From assembly GCA_030046135.1 (NCBI GenBank), contig JASIEC010000103.1, forward strand, positions 1-24,719: a stretch of 24,719 nucleotides of DNA. The letters run 5' to 3'. The stretch's first letter is position 1. Each line of letters begins with the position of its first letter. Source of the DNA: Thermoplasmata archaeon (GTDB taxonomy: Archaea > Thermoplasmatota > Thermoplasmata > Lutacidiplasmatales > UBA184). Below, one piece after another: positions 7,637 through 14,709 of this stretch. The notes under the pieces are model-generated. The model saw only the letters and a program-made list of their open reading frames with translations. It searched no databases and was not told the DNA's origin. Position numbers and translations under genes: made by a program.

Positions 7637-7713
7637 CGACCGGACGGGCGTGGACGGTGGGCGATGGGGGGGCCGTCGGCCGCCCGGGGGCGGGGGATGC
7701 GGTCCCGCACAAC

Positions 7714-7721
7714 GCTTTTGC
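7714..7721 (+). promoter_or_regulatory. Weak TATA-like box for pyrF
   Basis: GCTTTTGC is the only T-rich stretch upstream of the GTG at 7746. Its centre lies about 28 nt before that codon, consistent with a leaderless transcript. The match to the TATA consensus is weak, so this is a positional call. No Shine-Dalgarno is seen. The rest of the 7598-7745 gap holds only the divergent RPA promoter. Confidence 0.35.
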
Positions 7722-7745
7722 TCGGGACCCGATGGACCGGGCGCC

Positions 7746-8594
7746 GTGGCGGTCGTCAAGTTCAACCAGCGCGTCGACCGGATGCTCCGAGAGCGCAACA
7801 GCCTCGTCTGCGTGGGCCTCGATCCGGACCCGGAGGCGATGCCGAAGGGGCTCCGCCGCCTCTCCCCGGCGTCGCAGCTCGAGCGGTTCCTCCGCGGCAT
7901 CGTCGCCGCGACGAGCCCGCACGCGGCCGCCTACAAGATGCAGCTCGGCTCGTTCCTGCAGTACGGCCCCCCCGGGTTCGTGGCGCTGCAGAAGTGGTCG
8001 CGGCGGATCGGCCGGTCGCGCCTGAGGATCCTCGACCTCAAGGCGAACGATATCCCGAACACGATGCGGATGATCCGGAACGGCGCGTTCCGCTCGTTCG
8101 GCTTCGACGCCGTGACCGTCACGCCCTGGAGCGGTTGGGAGACGCTCGCCCCGTTCCTGGACGACCCGTCGCACGGGGTGTTCGTCGTCGCCCACTCCTC
8201 GAACCCGGGCTCCGGCGACTTCCAGGAGATCCCGACGCCGCGGGGCCCCCTCTGGCTCGCCGTCGTCGGGGAGGTCCGGCGGCTCGCGCACGCCCACGGC
8301 AACGCCGGGGTCGTGCTCGGGGCGACGTTCTCCGAGTCGCTCCGGACCGCGCGCTCGACCCTCGGCGACGGGGTCCCGATCCTCGTCCCCGGGATCGGGG
8401 CGCAGGGCGGTTCGCTCGCGACCGCCGTGCGCGAGGGGGTCGATGCGCACGGGCGGGGACTCCTCGTCAACGCGTCGCGGAGCGTCCTCTACGCTTCGTC
8501 CGGACCGGACTGGAAGCGCGCCGCCGGCGCCGAGGCCTCGCGGCTCAAGGTGCAGATCAACCAGCTGCGGCTAGGCGTTCGTACAGCCGGATGA
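7746..8594 (+). CDS. pyrF: Orotidine 5'-phosphate decarboxylase
   Basis: Decarboxylates OMP to UMP, the last step of pyrimidine synthesis. The 282 residues fit the longer 'subfamily 2' PyrF proteins rather than the ~220-residue type usual in archaea. Seen: LVCVGLDPDPEAMP (20-33) with the substrate-binding Asp; AAYK with Lys64; ILDLKANDIPNT (95-106), giving the catalytic Asp97-x-Lys99-x-x-Asp102 set; FDAVTVTPWSG (120-130); VAHSSNPGSGDFQ; VLGATFSES; and VPGIGAQGGS, the phosphate-binding loop. The GTG start is supported by the T-rich box 28 nt upstream and by homology beginning within the first residues; the nearby ATG at 7732 is out of frame. The last 38 nt overlap the 3' end of the convergent glycosyltransferase. 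Confidence 0.9.
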   Translation: MAVVKFNQRVDRMLRERNSLVCVGLDPDPEAMPKGLRRLSPASQLERFLRGIVAATSPHAAAYKMQLGSFLQYGPPGFVALQKWSRRIGRSRLRILDLKANDIPNTMRMIRNGAFRSFGFDAVTVTPWSGWETLAPFLDDPSHGVFVVAHSSNPGSGDFQEIPTPRGPLWLAVVGEVRRLAHAHGNAGVVLGATFSESLRTARSTLGDGVPILVPGIGAQGGSLATAVREGVDAHGRGLLVNASRSVLYASSGPDWKRAAGAEASRLKVQINQLRLGVRTAG

Positions 8595-9690
8595 GCTGGC
8601 GCGCGACCTCGCCGACGGCGTAGCGCTCCTCCGCCCGCCGCCGGGCGGCGGCGCCCATCCTCCGGGCGAGCTCGGGGTCGGCGAGGATCCGCCGGATCTT
8701 CTCGGCGAGGTCCTCCGCGAGCAGGGGCTCGGCGAGCAGGCCCTCCCGGCCGTCCTCGATCACCTCCCGGACCCCGGGGACGTCGGCGATCACGACGGGG
8801 AGGCCGGAGGCCATCGCCTCGGCGACGGCGAGCCCGAACCCCTCGAGGCGGTTCTGCGACGGGAAGACGAACGCTTCGCCGAGGGCGAGGTAGCGCGGGA
8901 GGTCGTCGTCCGAGACCCGGGGGCAGAACCGCACGCGGGTCTCGACGCCGATCCGGCGCGCGAGGCGAACGAGGTCGGGGAGCCGGGGCCCGGCCCCGAT
9001 CACCACGAGCGTCACCTCCTCGGGAAGCTCGCGGAGCGCCTGGACGATCACGTCGACGCCCTTGTGCGGGACGAGGCGACCGGTGAAGACGAGGACCCGG
9101 CGGCCGGTGAGCCGGAGCTCGGCGCGGAGCGGCCCGGGATCGATCCCCGGCCGGAACCGCTCGAGGTCGACGGCGGACGGGATGATCTCGAGGGACCGGC
9201 CCCGGAGCGTGGCCGAGGTCGTCCCGTAGCTCTGGGTGTGGACGATCACCCGATCGACGCGGCGGAGGGTCGGCGGGAGGAACGCCCGCTGGTAGAGACC
9301 GGCGACGAGCCGGCCGACCCCTCCCGAGAGGAACAGATCGCAGTGGTAGGTGAGGCAGACCGGAACCCCCGACGCGTCGAGCGCCCGCGCCGCGAAGAAG
9401 GAGGTGAGCGGGGGCGGGTAGTGGAGATGCACGACGTCCGGGCGGAGGTGTCGGAGCACCCGGCCGGTCCCCACGTCGAGCGGCGTGTTGAGGAGGACGC
9501 CGAGCGACCGGGTCCGGAGGACGCGGTACCCCTCCCGCTCCTCGACGGCCGGCAGGGCCCGGTCGTACCGCGCGGTGACGACCGTCACCTCGTGGCCCTC
9601 GCGGGCGAACTCGCGCGCGAGAGCCCGGACGTGCGACTCGACGCCGCCCGCATGCGGGGCGAAGAACGGAGCGACTTGAACGATGCGCAC
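8557..9690 (-). CDS. GT4-family glycosyltransferase
   Basis: Retaining GT-B glycosyltransferase of 377 residues that transfers a sugar from a nucleotide donor to a glycan, lipid or glycoprotein acceptor. The N-terminal domain opens with VAPFFAPHAGGVESHVRALA (6-25), the family's GGxE/H acceptor-side loop, and contains HPDVVHLHYP-like RPDVVHLHYPPP (83-94). The C-terminal domain has VFTGRLVPHKGVDVIVQAL (201-219) and the E-x7-E motif in EGFGLAVAEAMASGLPVV, with Glu283 and Glu291. No membrane segment is visible, so it should work at the cytoplasmic face. It starts at GTG 9690. The 65-nt gap to pdxS upstream contains no clear TATA box, so readthrough from pdxS is possible. Donor and acceptor are unknown; the heavily sequon-rich surface proteins in this window are plausible beneficiaries. 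Confidence 0.88.
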   Translation of the reverse strand: MRIVQVAPFFAPHAGGVESHVRALAREFAREGHEVTVVTARYDRALPAVEEREGYRVLRTRSLGVLLNTPLDVGTGRVLRHLRPDVVHLHYPPPLTSFFAARALDASGVPVCLTYHCDLFLSGGVGRLVAGLYQRAFLPPTLRRVDRVIVHTQSYGTTSATLRGRSLEIIPSAVDLERFRPGIDPGPLRAELRLTGRRVLVFTGRLVPHKGVDVIVQALRELPEEVTLVVIGAGPRLPDLVRLARRIGVETRVRFCPRVSDDDLPRYLALGEAFVFPSQNRLEGFGLAVAEAMASGLPVVIADVPGVREVIEDGREGLLAEPLLAEDLAEKIRRILADPELARRMGAAARRRAEERYAVGEVARQLIRLYERLAAAG

Positions 9691-9755
9691 GCGAGGCTAC
9701 CCGTCCCGAACGCGGCCCGGCACCGGTCGGGGACCCTCCGTCCGCGCGCCGGCCG

Positions 9756-10700
9756 CTAGGCCGGGGTCGGGGAGCGCCGGGGAGGGGCGGCGTCGGGTGC
9801 CGACTCCCGGCTCTGGAGCAACGCCTCGGGCGGGAGCGTCGCGACATCGAGGCCCGGCATCAGTTCGCCGAGCGCGGTCGAGACCCGGGCGAGGACGTCG
9901 GGCTCGTCGAAGTGGAGCGACGCCTCGACGACCGCCCGGGCGATCTTGACGGGCCGCGACGCCTTGAAGATCCCGCTGCCGACGAAGACGCCGTCGACGC
10001 CGAGCAGCCGGCAGAGAGCCGCGTCGGCGGGGGTCGCGATCCCGCCCGCCGCGAAGTTGACGACGGGCAGGCGCCCCAGGCTCCGGACCTCCTGGACGAG
10101 CGACTCGGGGACGCGCTCCGCCCGGGCCCAGTCCGCGGCCTCCTTCTTGGCGAGCTTCTTCACCGCCTCGATCTCGCCCGAGATCTGGCGGATGTGCCGG
10201 ACCGCCTCGATGACGTTGCCGGTCCCGGCCTCCCCCTTCGTCCGGATCATCGCCGCCCCCTCGTCGATCCGACGAAGCGCCTCGCCGAGGTTGCGGGCGC
10301 CGCAGACGAACGGCACCTTGAACTTTCGCTTGTCGACGTGGTGGAACGGGTCGGCCGGCGTGAGGACCTCCGACTCGTCGATCATGTCGACCGCGAGCGC
10401 CTCGAGGACCCGGGCCTCGGCGGTATGCCCGATCCGGCACTTCGCCATGACGGGGATCGAGACCCGCTCGCGGATCTCCCGGATCTTCGCGGGGTCGGCC
10501 ATCCGGGCGACCCCGCCCTGCGCCCGGATATCGGCCGGGACCCGTTCGAGCGCCATCACGGCGACGGCCCCCGCCTCCTCCGCGAGCGCGGCCTGGTCGG
10601 CGGTCGTCACGTCCATGATGACGCCCCCCTGCTGCATCCGGGCGAAGCCGCGCTTCACGAGCTCGGTGCCGAACCGGAGCTTCTCGACGGGATCGGGCAT
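9756..10700 (-). CDS. pdxS: Pyridoxal 5'-phosphate synthase, PdxS subunit
   Basis: Lyase subunit of the DXP-independent PLP synthase. It condenses ribose 5-phosphate, glyceraldehyde 3-phosphate and ammonia into PLP within a dodecamer. The (beta/alpha)8 barrel is intact: GFARMQQGGVIMDV with Asp30, IPVMAKCRIGH with Lys87 (first imine), AAMIRTKGEAGTGN with Lys155 (second imine), PVVNFAAGGIATPADAAL and DGVFVGSGIFKASRP, the phosphate-binding loop. The 314 residues exceed the usual ~295 because of a Ser/Pro/Arg-rich tail. The glutaminase partner pdxT is not in this window. The ATG at 10700 lies about 40 nt downstream of its TATA element, in a divergent promoter shared with the thiamine operon. Confidence 0.96.
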   Translation of the reverse strand: MPDPVEKLRFGTELVKRGFARMQQGGVIMDVTTADQAALAEEAGAVAVMALERVPADIRAQGGVARMADPAKIREIRERVSIPVMAKCRIGHTAEARVLEALAVDMIDESEVLTPADPFHHVDKRKFKVPFVCGARNLGEALRRIDEGAAMIRTKGEAGTGNVIEAVRHIRQISGEIEAVKKLAKKEAADWARAERVPESLVQEVRSLGRLPVVNFAAGGIATPADAALCRLLGVDGVFVGSGIFKASRPVKIARAVVEASLHFDEPDVLARVSTALGELMPGLDVATLPPEALLQSRESAPDAAPPRRSPTPA

Positions 10701-10711
10701 GGCCTTCGTGT

Positions 10712-10730
10712 CGGCCCCGGGAAGGGGCCG
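10712..10730. repeat. GC-rich perfect inverted repeat at the pdxS transcription start
   Basis: CGGCCCC and GGGGCCG are perfect 7-bp arms around a GGGAA spacer. The repeat fills the space between the pdxS TATA element and the predicted transcription start near 10712. An operator, or a hairpin if transcription starts further upstream, are both possible. Confidence 0.4.
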
Positions 10731-10736
10731 GGTCTC

Positions 10737-10771
10737 TATAAGCGGCTCCTCCCGCGGGGCCGCCGCTTATA
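10737..10771. promoter_or_regulatory. Symmetrical divergent promoter for pdxS and the thiamine operon
   Basis: TATAAGCGGC (10737-10746) and GCCGCTTATA (10762-10771) form a perfect 10-bp inverted repeat around a 15-bp spacer that itself contains the palindrome CCCGCGGG. Each arm carries a TATA element facing outward: leftward to pdxS (start of transcription near 10712) and rightward (CTTATATTT, 10766-10774) to the riboswitch, with a predicted start near 10796. The GCCGC inside each arm sits where the TFB-recognition element belongs. Confidence 0.65.
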
Positions 10772-10792
10772 TTTCGCCGCTCGCTCGGCGGA

Positions 10793-10891
10793 GTGCCGGG
10801 GGGAGCTGGGCAACGGCTGAGAGGACGAGATGGAACTCGTCGACCCCACGAACCTGCACGGGATAATGCCCGCGAAGGGAATCGGATGCAC
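10793..10891 (+). ncRNA. TPP riboswitch (THI element)
   Basis: Cis-acting RNA that binds thiamine pyrophosphate and controls the thiamine transporter operon below it. All conserved blocks are present. P1 is formed by CCG (10796-10798) with CGG (10883-10885). P2 is GGGG(G) (from 10799) with ACCCC (10843-10847). P3 is AGCUG (10804-10808) with CGGCU (10814-10818). Next come the invariant CUGAGA (10817-10822) and an accessory stem ACGAG/CUCGU (10825-10829 with 10836-10840). GAACCUG (10850-10856) follows, then GGGAUAAUGCCC (10860-10871), with the internal AUAAU that reads the pyrophosphate, and GCGAAGGGA (10872-10880). It lies directly downstream of the rightward TATA box. TPP riboswitches are known from Thermoplasmatales archaea, and the thiB neighbour confirms the ligand. 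Confidence 0.93.
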
Positions 10892-10904
10892 GACGTAGGG
10901 AGAG

Positions 10905-10930
10905 TCACTGCCCAGCTGACGCGGGAGTGA
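10905..10930 (+). promoter_or_regulatory. Start-codon sequestering hairpin, expression platform of the TPP riboswitch
   Basis: UCACU-G-CCC (10905-10913) pairs with GGGAGUGA (10923-10930) as 8 base pairs with one bulged G (10910) and a 9-nt loop. The stem buries the thiB GTG at 10927-10929. The competing form is a perfect 9-bp pairing of 10909-10917 with 10804-10812, the 5' arm and loop of aptamer helix P3. The two cannot coexist, so ligand-stabilised P3 should free the segment to close the start. Structure read by eye, not computed. Confidence 0.55.
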
Positions 10931-12078
10931 GCGGTTCGCCGCCGCCCGAGGTCCCGCTCGGGAGGCTCCGGCGCCCCGGTCGGGCGGGGCGGGTCGTGGT
11001 CGCTGTGGGGCTCGCCGCGGCGCTCGTCCTCACCGGGATCGGCGCCTACGTCTACGTCGGCGACGAGTTCGGGGGCCCGACCCTCGTCATCTACACCTAC
11101 CCGAGCCTCTTCGGCAGCGGCAACTGCACGTCCTGCGCGCTGAACGCCGTCTTCGGGGCGTTCGCCGCCGCCCACCACGTGCGGATCGACCTCGAGTACC
11201 CGAGCGGCACCCTGGCGGCCGCCCTCGAGGGGGAGTCGGGCGCCCCCGCCGCCGACCTCGTGATCGGGCTCGACGAGATCACCGCGCCCGAGGTGGACGC
11301 CCGCGGGCTCCTGATCCCGTACGCCCCGCCCGAGCTCGCCAACGTCTCCCCCGACCTCGTCGCCGAGCTCTCGCCGGACGACGCCGCCGTGCCGTACGAG
11401 TGGGGCTATCTCGCGATCGACTACAACGCGACGTTCTACAACGCGACGGCCGGGGCGGTCGCGCATCTCACGTTCCCCGATCTCGACGCGAACGCGAGCT
11501 GGGCGAGAACGCTGCTCGTCGAGGACCCGCTGCTGGACATCACCGGCCAGGAGTTCCTCGTCTGGGAGATCGAGTACTACGAGCACGTGCTCGGCGAGAA
11601 CTGGACCACGTTCTGGAAGGACCTCCCGTCGGGCGCCCCGGTGTACTCCGACAGCTGGGGGGACGCGTTCGCCGAGTTCAGCGAGGCGCTCGACCAGATG
11701 GTCGTGAGCTACTCCACGGACCCGGCCTACGCGGCGTACTACGGCGCCGGAGGCTCGTTCAACTCGACGGGGAGCTGGTGGAACGGCACCGACTACGGTT
11801 GGAAGACGATCTACGGGATCGGCATAGTGCGGGGGACCCGCCATCTCGCGCTCGACGAGGAGTTCGAGAACTGGTTCCTGTCGGGGGCGGTCCAGCGCGA
11901 GATCCCGACGAACGAGTGGGAGTACCCCGCGAACACGACCGTCCCGCTGCCCTCGGTGTTCGCGGACGCGATCCCGCCGAGCTCGATCGTGGCGCTCAAC
12001 ACCTACACGACGCCGAACGAGACCGCCGCGTCGCTCGCGGAGTGGCTCCACGAGTGGAACGCGACGACGGGGGAATGA
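10927..12078 (+). CDS. thiB: Thiamine ABC transporter, substrate-binding protein (ThiB/TbpA family)
   Basis: Extracytoplasmic receptor that captures thiamine or its phosphates for the ThiPQ importer. Residues 24-45 form a hydrophobic anchor after an Arg-rich stretch; there is no lipobox cysteine, so it is probably held by an uncleaved helix. ThiB landmarks follow: LVIYTYPSLFGSG (53-65), ADLVIGLDEITAPEV, VPYEWGYLAIDYN, SDSWGDAFAEF, MVVSYSTDPAYAAYY and IPTNEWEYPANTTVPLPSVF. A CxxC pair (C67, C70) near the first strand is unusual and could form a surface disulfide. The 383 residues are longer than bacterial TbpA (~330) because of the anchor and insertions. GTG 10927 is chosen because the riboswitch hairpin masks it; GTG at 10996 is an alternative. 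The TGA overlaps the next ATG. Confidence 0.88.
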   Translation: MSGSPPPEVPLGRLRRPGRAGRVVVAVGLAAALVLTGIGAYVYVGDEFGGPTLVIYTYPSLFGSGNCTSCALNAVFGAFAAAHHVRIDLEYPSGTLAAALEGESGAPAADLVIGLDEITAPEVDARGLLIPYAPPELANVSPDLVAELSPDDAAVPYEWGYLAIDYNATFYNATAGAVAHLTFPDLDANASWARTLLVEDPLLDITGQEFLVWEIEYYEHVLGENWTTFWKDLPSGAPVYSDSWGDAFAEFSEALDQMVVSYSTDPAYAAYYGAGGSFNSTGSWWNGTDYGWKTIYGIGIVRGTRHLALDEEFENWFLSGAVQREIPTNEWEYPANTTVPLPSVFADAIPPSSIVALNTYTTPNETAASLAEWLHEWNATTGE

Positions 12079-13706
12079 CGCGGCGGGGGCGGGCGGCGGA
12101 GCTGGTCGCCGCGGCGGGGATCGCCGCGTTCCTCCTCGCGTTCGTCCTCGCGCCGACCGCGGCGCTGTTCCGCCACGGGCTCTCGGGCCCGTCGGGCGCC
12201 GCCGCCCTCGCGCAGGCCCTCACGTCGGCGGGGGGCGCCCGCGCGTTCTCCGCCTCGCTCGAGCAGGGGGGACTCTCGGCCGCCCTCGCGGGCCTCCTCG
12301 GGTACCCTGCGGGGGTCTTCGTGGGTCGGTACCGCTGGCGCGGCCGGACCGTCGCCCGCTCGGCGCTCCTCCTCCCGTTCCTCCTCCCCGGGCTCGTGAT
12401 GGTGCTCGGCGTCCTCGACCTGGTCGGACCGTCCGGCCTCCTCGGGGGCCCCCTGCCCTCGCTCCGATGGTACGCCTCCGGGATCCCCGGCATCGTCGCC
12501 GTCAACCTCCTCTACAACGTGCCGATCGTGGTCGTGCTCACCGCCGCCGGCTGCGAGGCGAGCTCTTCCGATCTCGAGGAGACGGTCGCCTCGCTGGGCG
12601 GCGGTCCGGGTCGCGTGTTCCGGGAGAGCTGGGGGCTCCCGAGCGCGATCGGCGCCGGGTGCGGGGCGCTCCTCACGTTCGTCCTCTCCGCGCTCTCCTT
12701 CGCCCCGCCGATCCTGCTCTGCGGCGAACGTTGCGCGACCGTCGAGGTTCGCGTCTACGAGCTCTCGGCGATCGCGGGGGAGCCCGCGCTCGCCGCCGCC
12801 CTCGCCCTCGTCCTCGTCCTGGTGTTCGCGGGCCCGACGCTCCTCTACGTCCTCCTCGCGCGCCGGCTGCGGGCGGTCCGCGGGCGGAGGTTCCGCCCGC
12901 GGGCCCCGGACTGGGCCCGCCCGACGACGTGGCTCTGGGCGGGATCGTTCGCCGCGGTCGGCCTGGCGGAGTCCGCCCTCCTCGGGGCGGTGTTGCTCCG
13001 ATCCCTCTCGTCCCCGGGCGGAGGGTCGTTCGGGGCGCCGTGGAGGCTCCTCGTCTCCGCGTCCACGGCCGCCCGGATCGGCAACCCGGTCGGCTCGGCG
13101 ATCGCGAACACCCTGCTGTTCGCCGCGCTCGCCGCCGCCGTGACGGTCGTCCTCGGGATCGGGAGCGCGTTCCTGACGAGCCGGCGACCGGCGGTCGGCG
13201 CCCCGCTCGCCCTCGCCCTGTTCGTGCCCGTGCTGATCTCCCCCGTCGTCCTCGCCCAGGCGCTCGGGACGTTCTGGGGCCCCTGGCTCGGGGCCGGCTA
13301 CTCCCTCGCCGTCCTGATCGTCCTGAGCCAGGCGCTCCTCGCCGCCCCGTTCGCCCTCCAGAGCCTCGAGCTCCCCCTCGCCGGCATTCCGGCCGGCGCG
13401 ACCGAGGCCGCGACGGCGCTCGGCGCCGGGCCGTGGACCGCGTTCGTCGACGGGGCGCTCCCCCGGATCCGGCGCGGCGTCGAGACCGCCGTTCTGTTCG
13501 CGTTCGCGCTCGGCATGGGGGAGTTCACCGCGACGTACTTCTTCGCGAACCCCACCCCCGCCGTCCGCACGCTGCCCGTGGAGATCTATCTCCTCGTCCC
13601 GGCCCGGCTGTTCCCCGAGGCCGAAGCGGCGGCCGCGTTGCTGCTCGTGCTCAGCCTCGCCGTCTTCGCGGCGATCACCGCGCTCGGGGGCCGCGATGCT
13701 CGCTGA
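12075..13706 (+). CDS. thiP: Thiamine ABC transporter, fused permease (ThiP)
   Basis: Membrane-spanning component of the thiamine importer. At 543 residues it contains two homologous permease halves in one chain, as in bacterial ThiP (~536 residues), with about 12 hydrophobic segments. Each half has a cytoplasmic EAA-like coupling loop that would contact ThiQ: LEETVASLGGGPGRVFRESW in the first half (near residue 180) and TEAATALGAGPWTAFVDGAL in the second (near residue 450), followed by IRRGVETAVLFAFALGMGEF. The central basic stretch ARRLRAVRGRRFRPR marks the cytoplasmic link between the halves. The ATG at 12075 overlaps the thiB stop (ATGA), and the stop lies 11 nt inside thiQ, so the three transporter genes form one translationally coupled unit under the TPP riboswitch. 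Confidence 0.88.
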   Translation: MTRRGRAAELVAAAGIAAFLLAFVLAPTAALFRHGLSGPSGAAALAQALTSAGGARAFSASLEQGGLSAALAGLLGYPAGVFVGRYRWRGRTVARSALLLPFLLPGLVMVLGVLDLVGPSGLLGGPLPSLRWYASGIPGIVAVNLLYNVPIVVVLTAAGCEASSSDLEETVASLGGGPGRVFRESWGLPSAIGAGCGALLTFVLSALSFAPPILLCGERCATVEVRVYELSAIAGEPALAAALALVLVLVFAGPTLLYVLLARRLRAVRGRRFRPRAPDWARPTTWLWAGSFAAVGLAESALLGAVLLRSLSSPGGGSFGAPWRLLVSASTAARIGNPVGSAIANTLLFAALAAAVTVVLGIGSAFLTSRRPAVGAPLALALFVPVLISPVVLAQALGTFWGPWLGAGYSLAVLIVLSQALLAAPFALQSLELPLAGIPAGATEAATALGAGPWTAFVDGALPRIRRGVETAVLFAFALGMGEFTATYFFANPTPAVRTLPVEIYLLVPARLFPEAEAAAALLLVLSLAVFAAITALGGRDAR

Positions 13707-14709
13707 GCCGATCCTCGAGGTCGACCGCCTCTCGGTGCGGCTCGGCCGCACCGAGGTCCTTCGGGACGTCTCGTTCACGGTGGGACCGGGCGAGCTCCTC
13801 TCCCTTCTCGGCCCGAACGGCAGCGGCAAGACGACGCTCCTCCGGACGATCGCCGGCTTCGAGACGGCGACCTCGGGGACGGTGCGGCTCGGGGGCCGCG
13901 ACGTCGCCGGGGTCCCGGTGCACCGCCGCTCGATCGGTCTCCTCGTTCAGGACCCGGTGCTGTTCCCGCACCGGACCGTCCTCGAGAACATCGCCTACGC
14001 GCCGCTGCTGCAGCGACGGCCCGAACCCGAGGTGCGGGAGCTCGCCGGTCGGCTCGCCGAGCTCCTGTCGCTCGCCGCTCTTCTCGACCGGGTGCCGGGG
14101 GAGCTCTCGGGGGGCCAGCAGCAGCGCGTCGCGCTCGCGCGGGCGCTCGCCGCCCGGCCGCAGCTGGTCCTTCTCGACGAGCCGTTCGCCTCGATCGACC
14201 CCGAGATCCGCGCGGACCTCTACGCGGAGTTCCGCGCGGCGCTCCGCGCCTCGGGAACGGCGGCGATCCACGTCACCCACGACCGGGAGGAAGGGCTGTT
14301 CCTGGGGGATCGGACCGCCCTCCTGTTCGGCGGGCGCCTCGATCCGCCCGGCCGTCCCGAGGCGGTGTTCGCCCGGCCCCGCTCCCGCCGAGCGGCGCGG
14401 TTCCTCGGCTACAACCTCCTGCCGGGGCCGGACGGCCCGTTCGCCGTTCTTCCCGAGGACCTCCGATTCGACGCCCCCCGCGAGGGAGGGGTTCCGGCCA
14501 CCGTGCGGGCGTCGGGCCCGTCCGGCCGCGGTTACCTCGCGATCCTCAGCACCGACCGCGGGGTTCGCGTCGCCCTCCGCTCGGCGACCCCGCTCCTCCC
14601 GGGGACGGAGGGCGGCCTGACCTGGGAGACCGCCCTCGAGCTGCCGCCGGACGACGCGGCGGACGCCCCCGCAGAGCCCAAGAACCGGGAGGCGGTGGGG
14701 ACCCCGTGA
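13696..14709 (+). CDS. thiQ: Thiamine ABC transporter, ATP-binding protein (ThiQ)
   Basis: Motor ATPase that drives thiamine import with ThiP. All nucleotide-binding elements are intact: Walker A GPNGSGKT (39-46), Q-loop Gln85 in LLVQDPVLFPHRT, signature LSGGQQQRVALARALA (137-152), Walker B LVLLDEPFASID (157-168) and switch His195 in HVTHDREE. At 337 residues it is about 100 longer than bacterial ThiQ (~230). The added C-terminal part (about 230-337) contains FLGYNLLPG, VLPEDLRFD and a beta-rich segment resembling the TOBE-type regulatory domains of other importers; its ligand is unknown. The substrate assignment rests on thiB and the riboswitch rather than on this protein. It overlaps thiP by 11 nt and the aconitase gene by 4 nt (GTGA). 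Confidence 0.88.
   Translation: MLAEPILEVDRLSVRLGRTEVLRDVSFTVGPGELLSLLGPNGSGKTTLLRTIAGFETATSGTVRLGGRDVAGVPVHRRSIGLLVQDPVLFPHRTVLENIAYAPLLQRRPEPEVRELAGRLAELLSLAALLDRVPGELSGGQQQRVALARALAARPQLVLLDEPFASIDPEIRADLYAEFRAALRASGTAAIHVTHDREEGLFLGDRTALLFGGRLDPPGRPEAVFARPRSRRAARFLGYNLLPGPDGPFAVLPEDLRFDAPREGGVPATVRASGPSGRGYLAILSTDRGVRVALRSATPLLPGTEGGLTWETALELPPDDAADAPAEPKNREAVGTP

Noticed and set aside
10830..10898. A 22-codon ORF starting with ATG inside the leader of thiB
   Set aside because: It lies within the TPP aptamer (starting in the accessory stem and crossing GAACCUG and AUAAU), so RNA structure explains the sequence. Translation there is unlikely to be meaningful.
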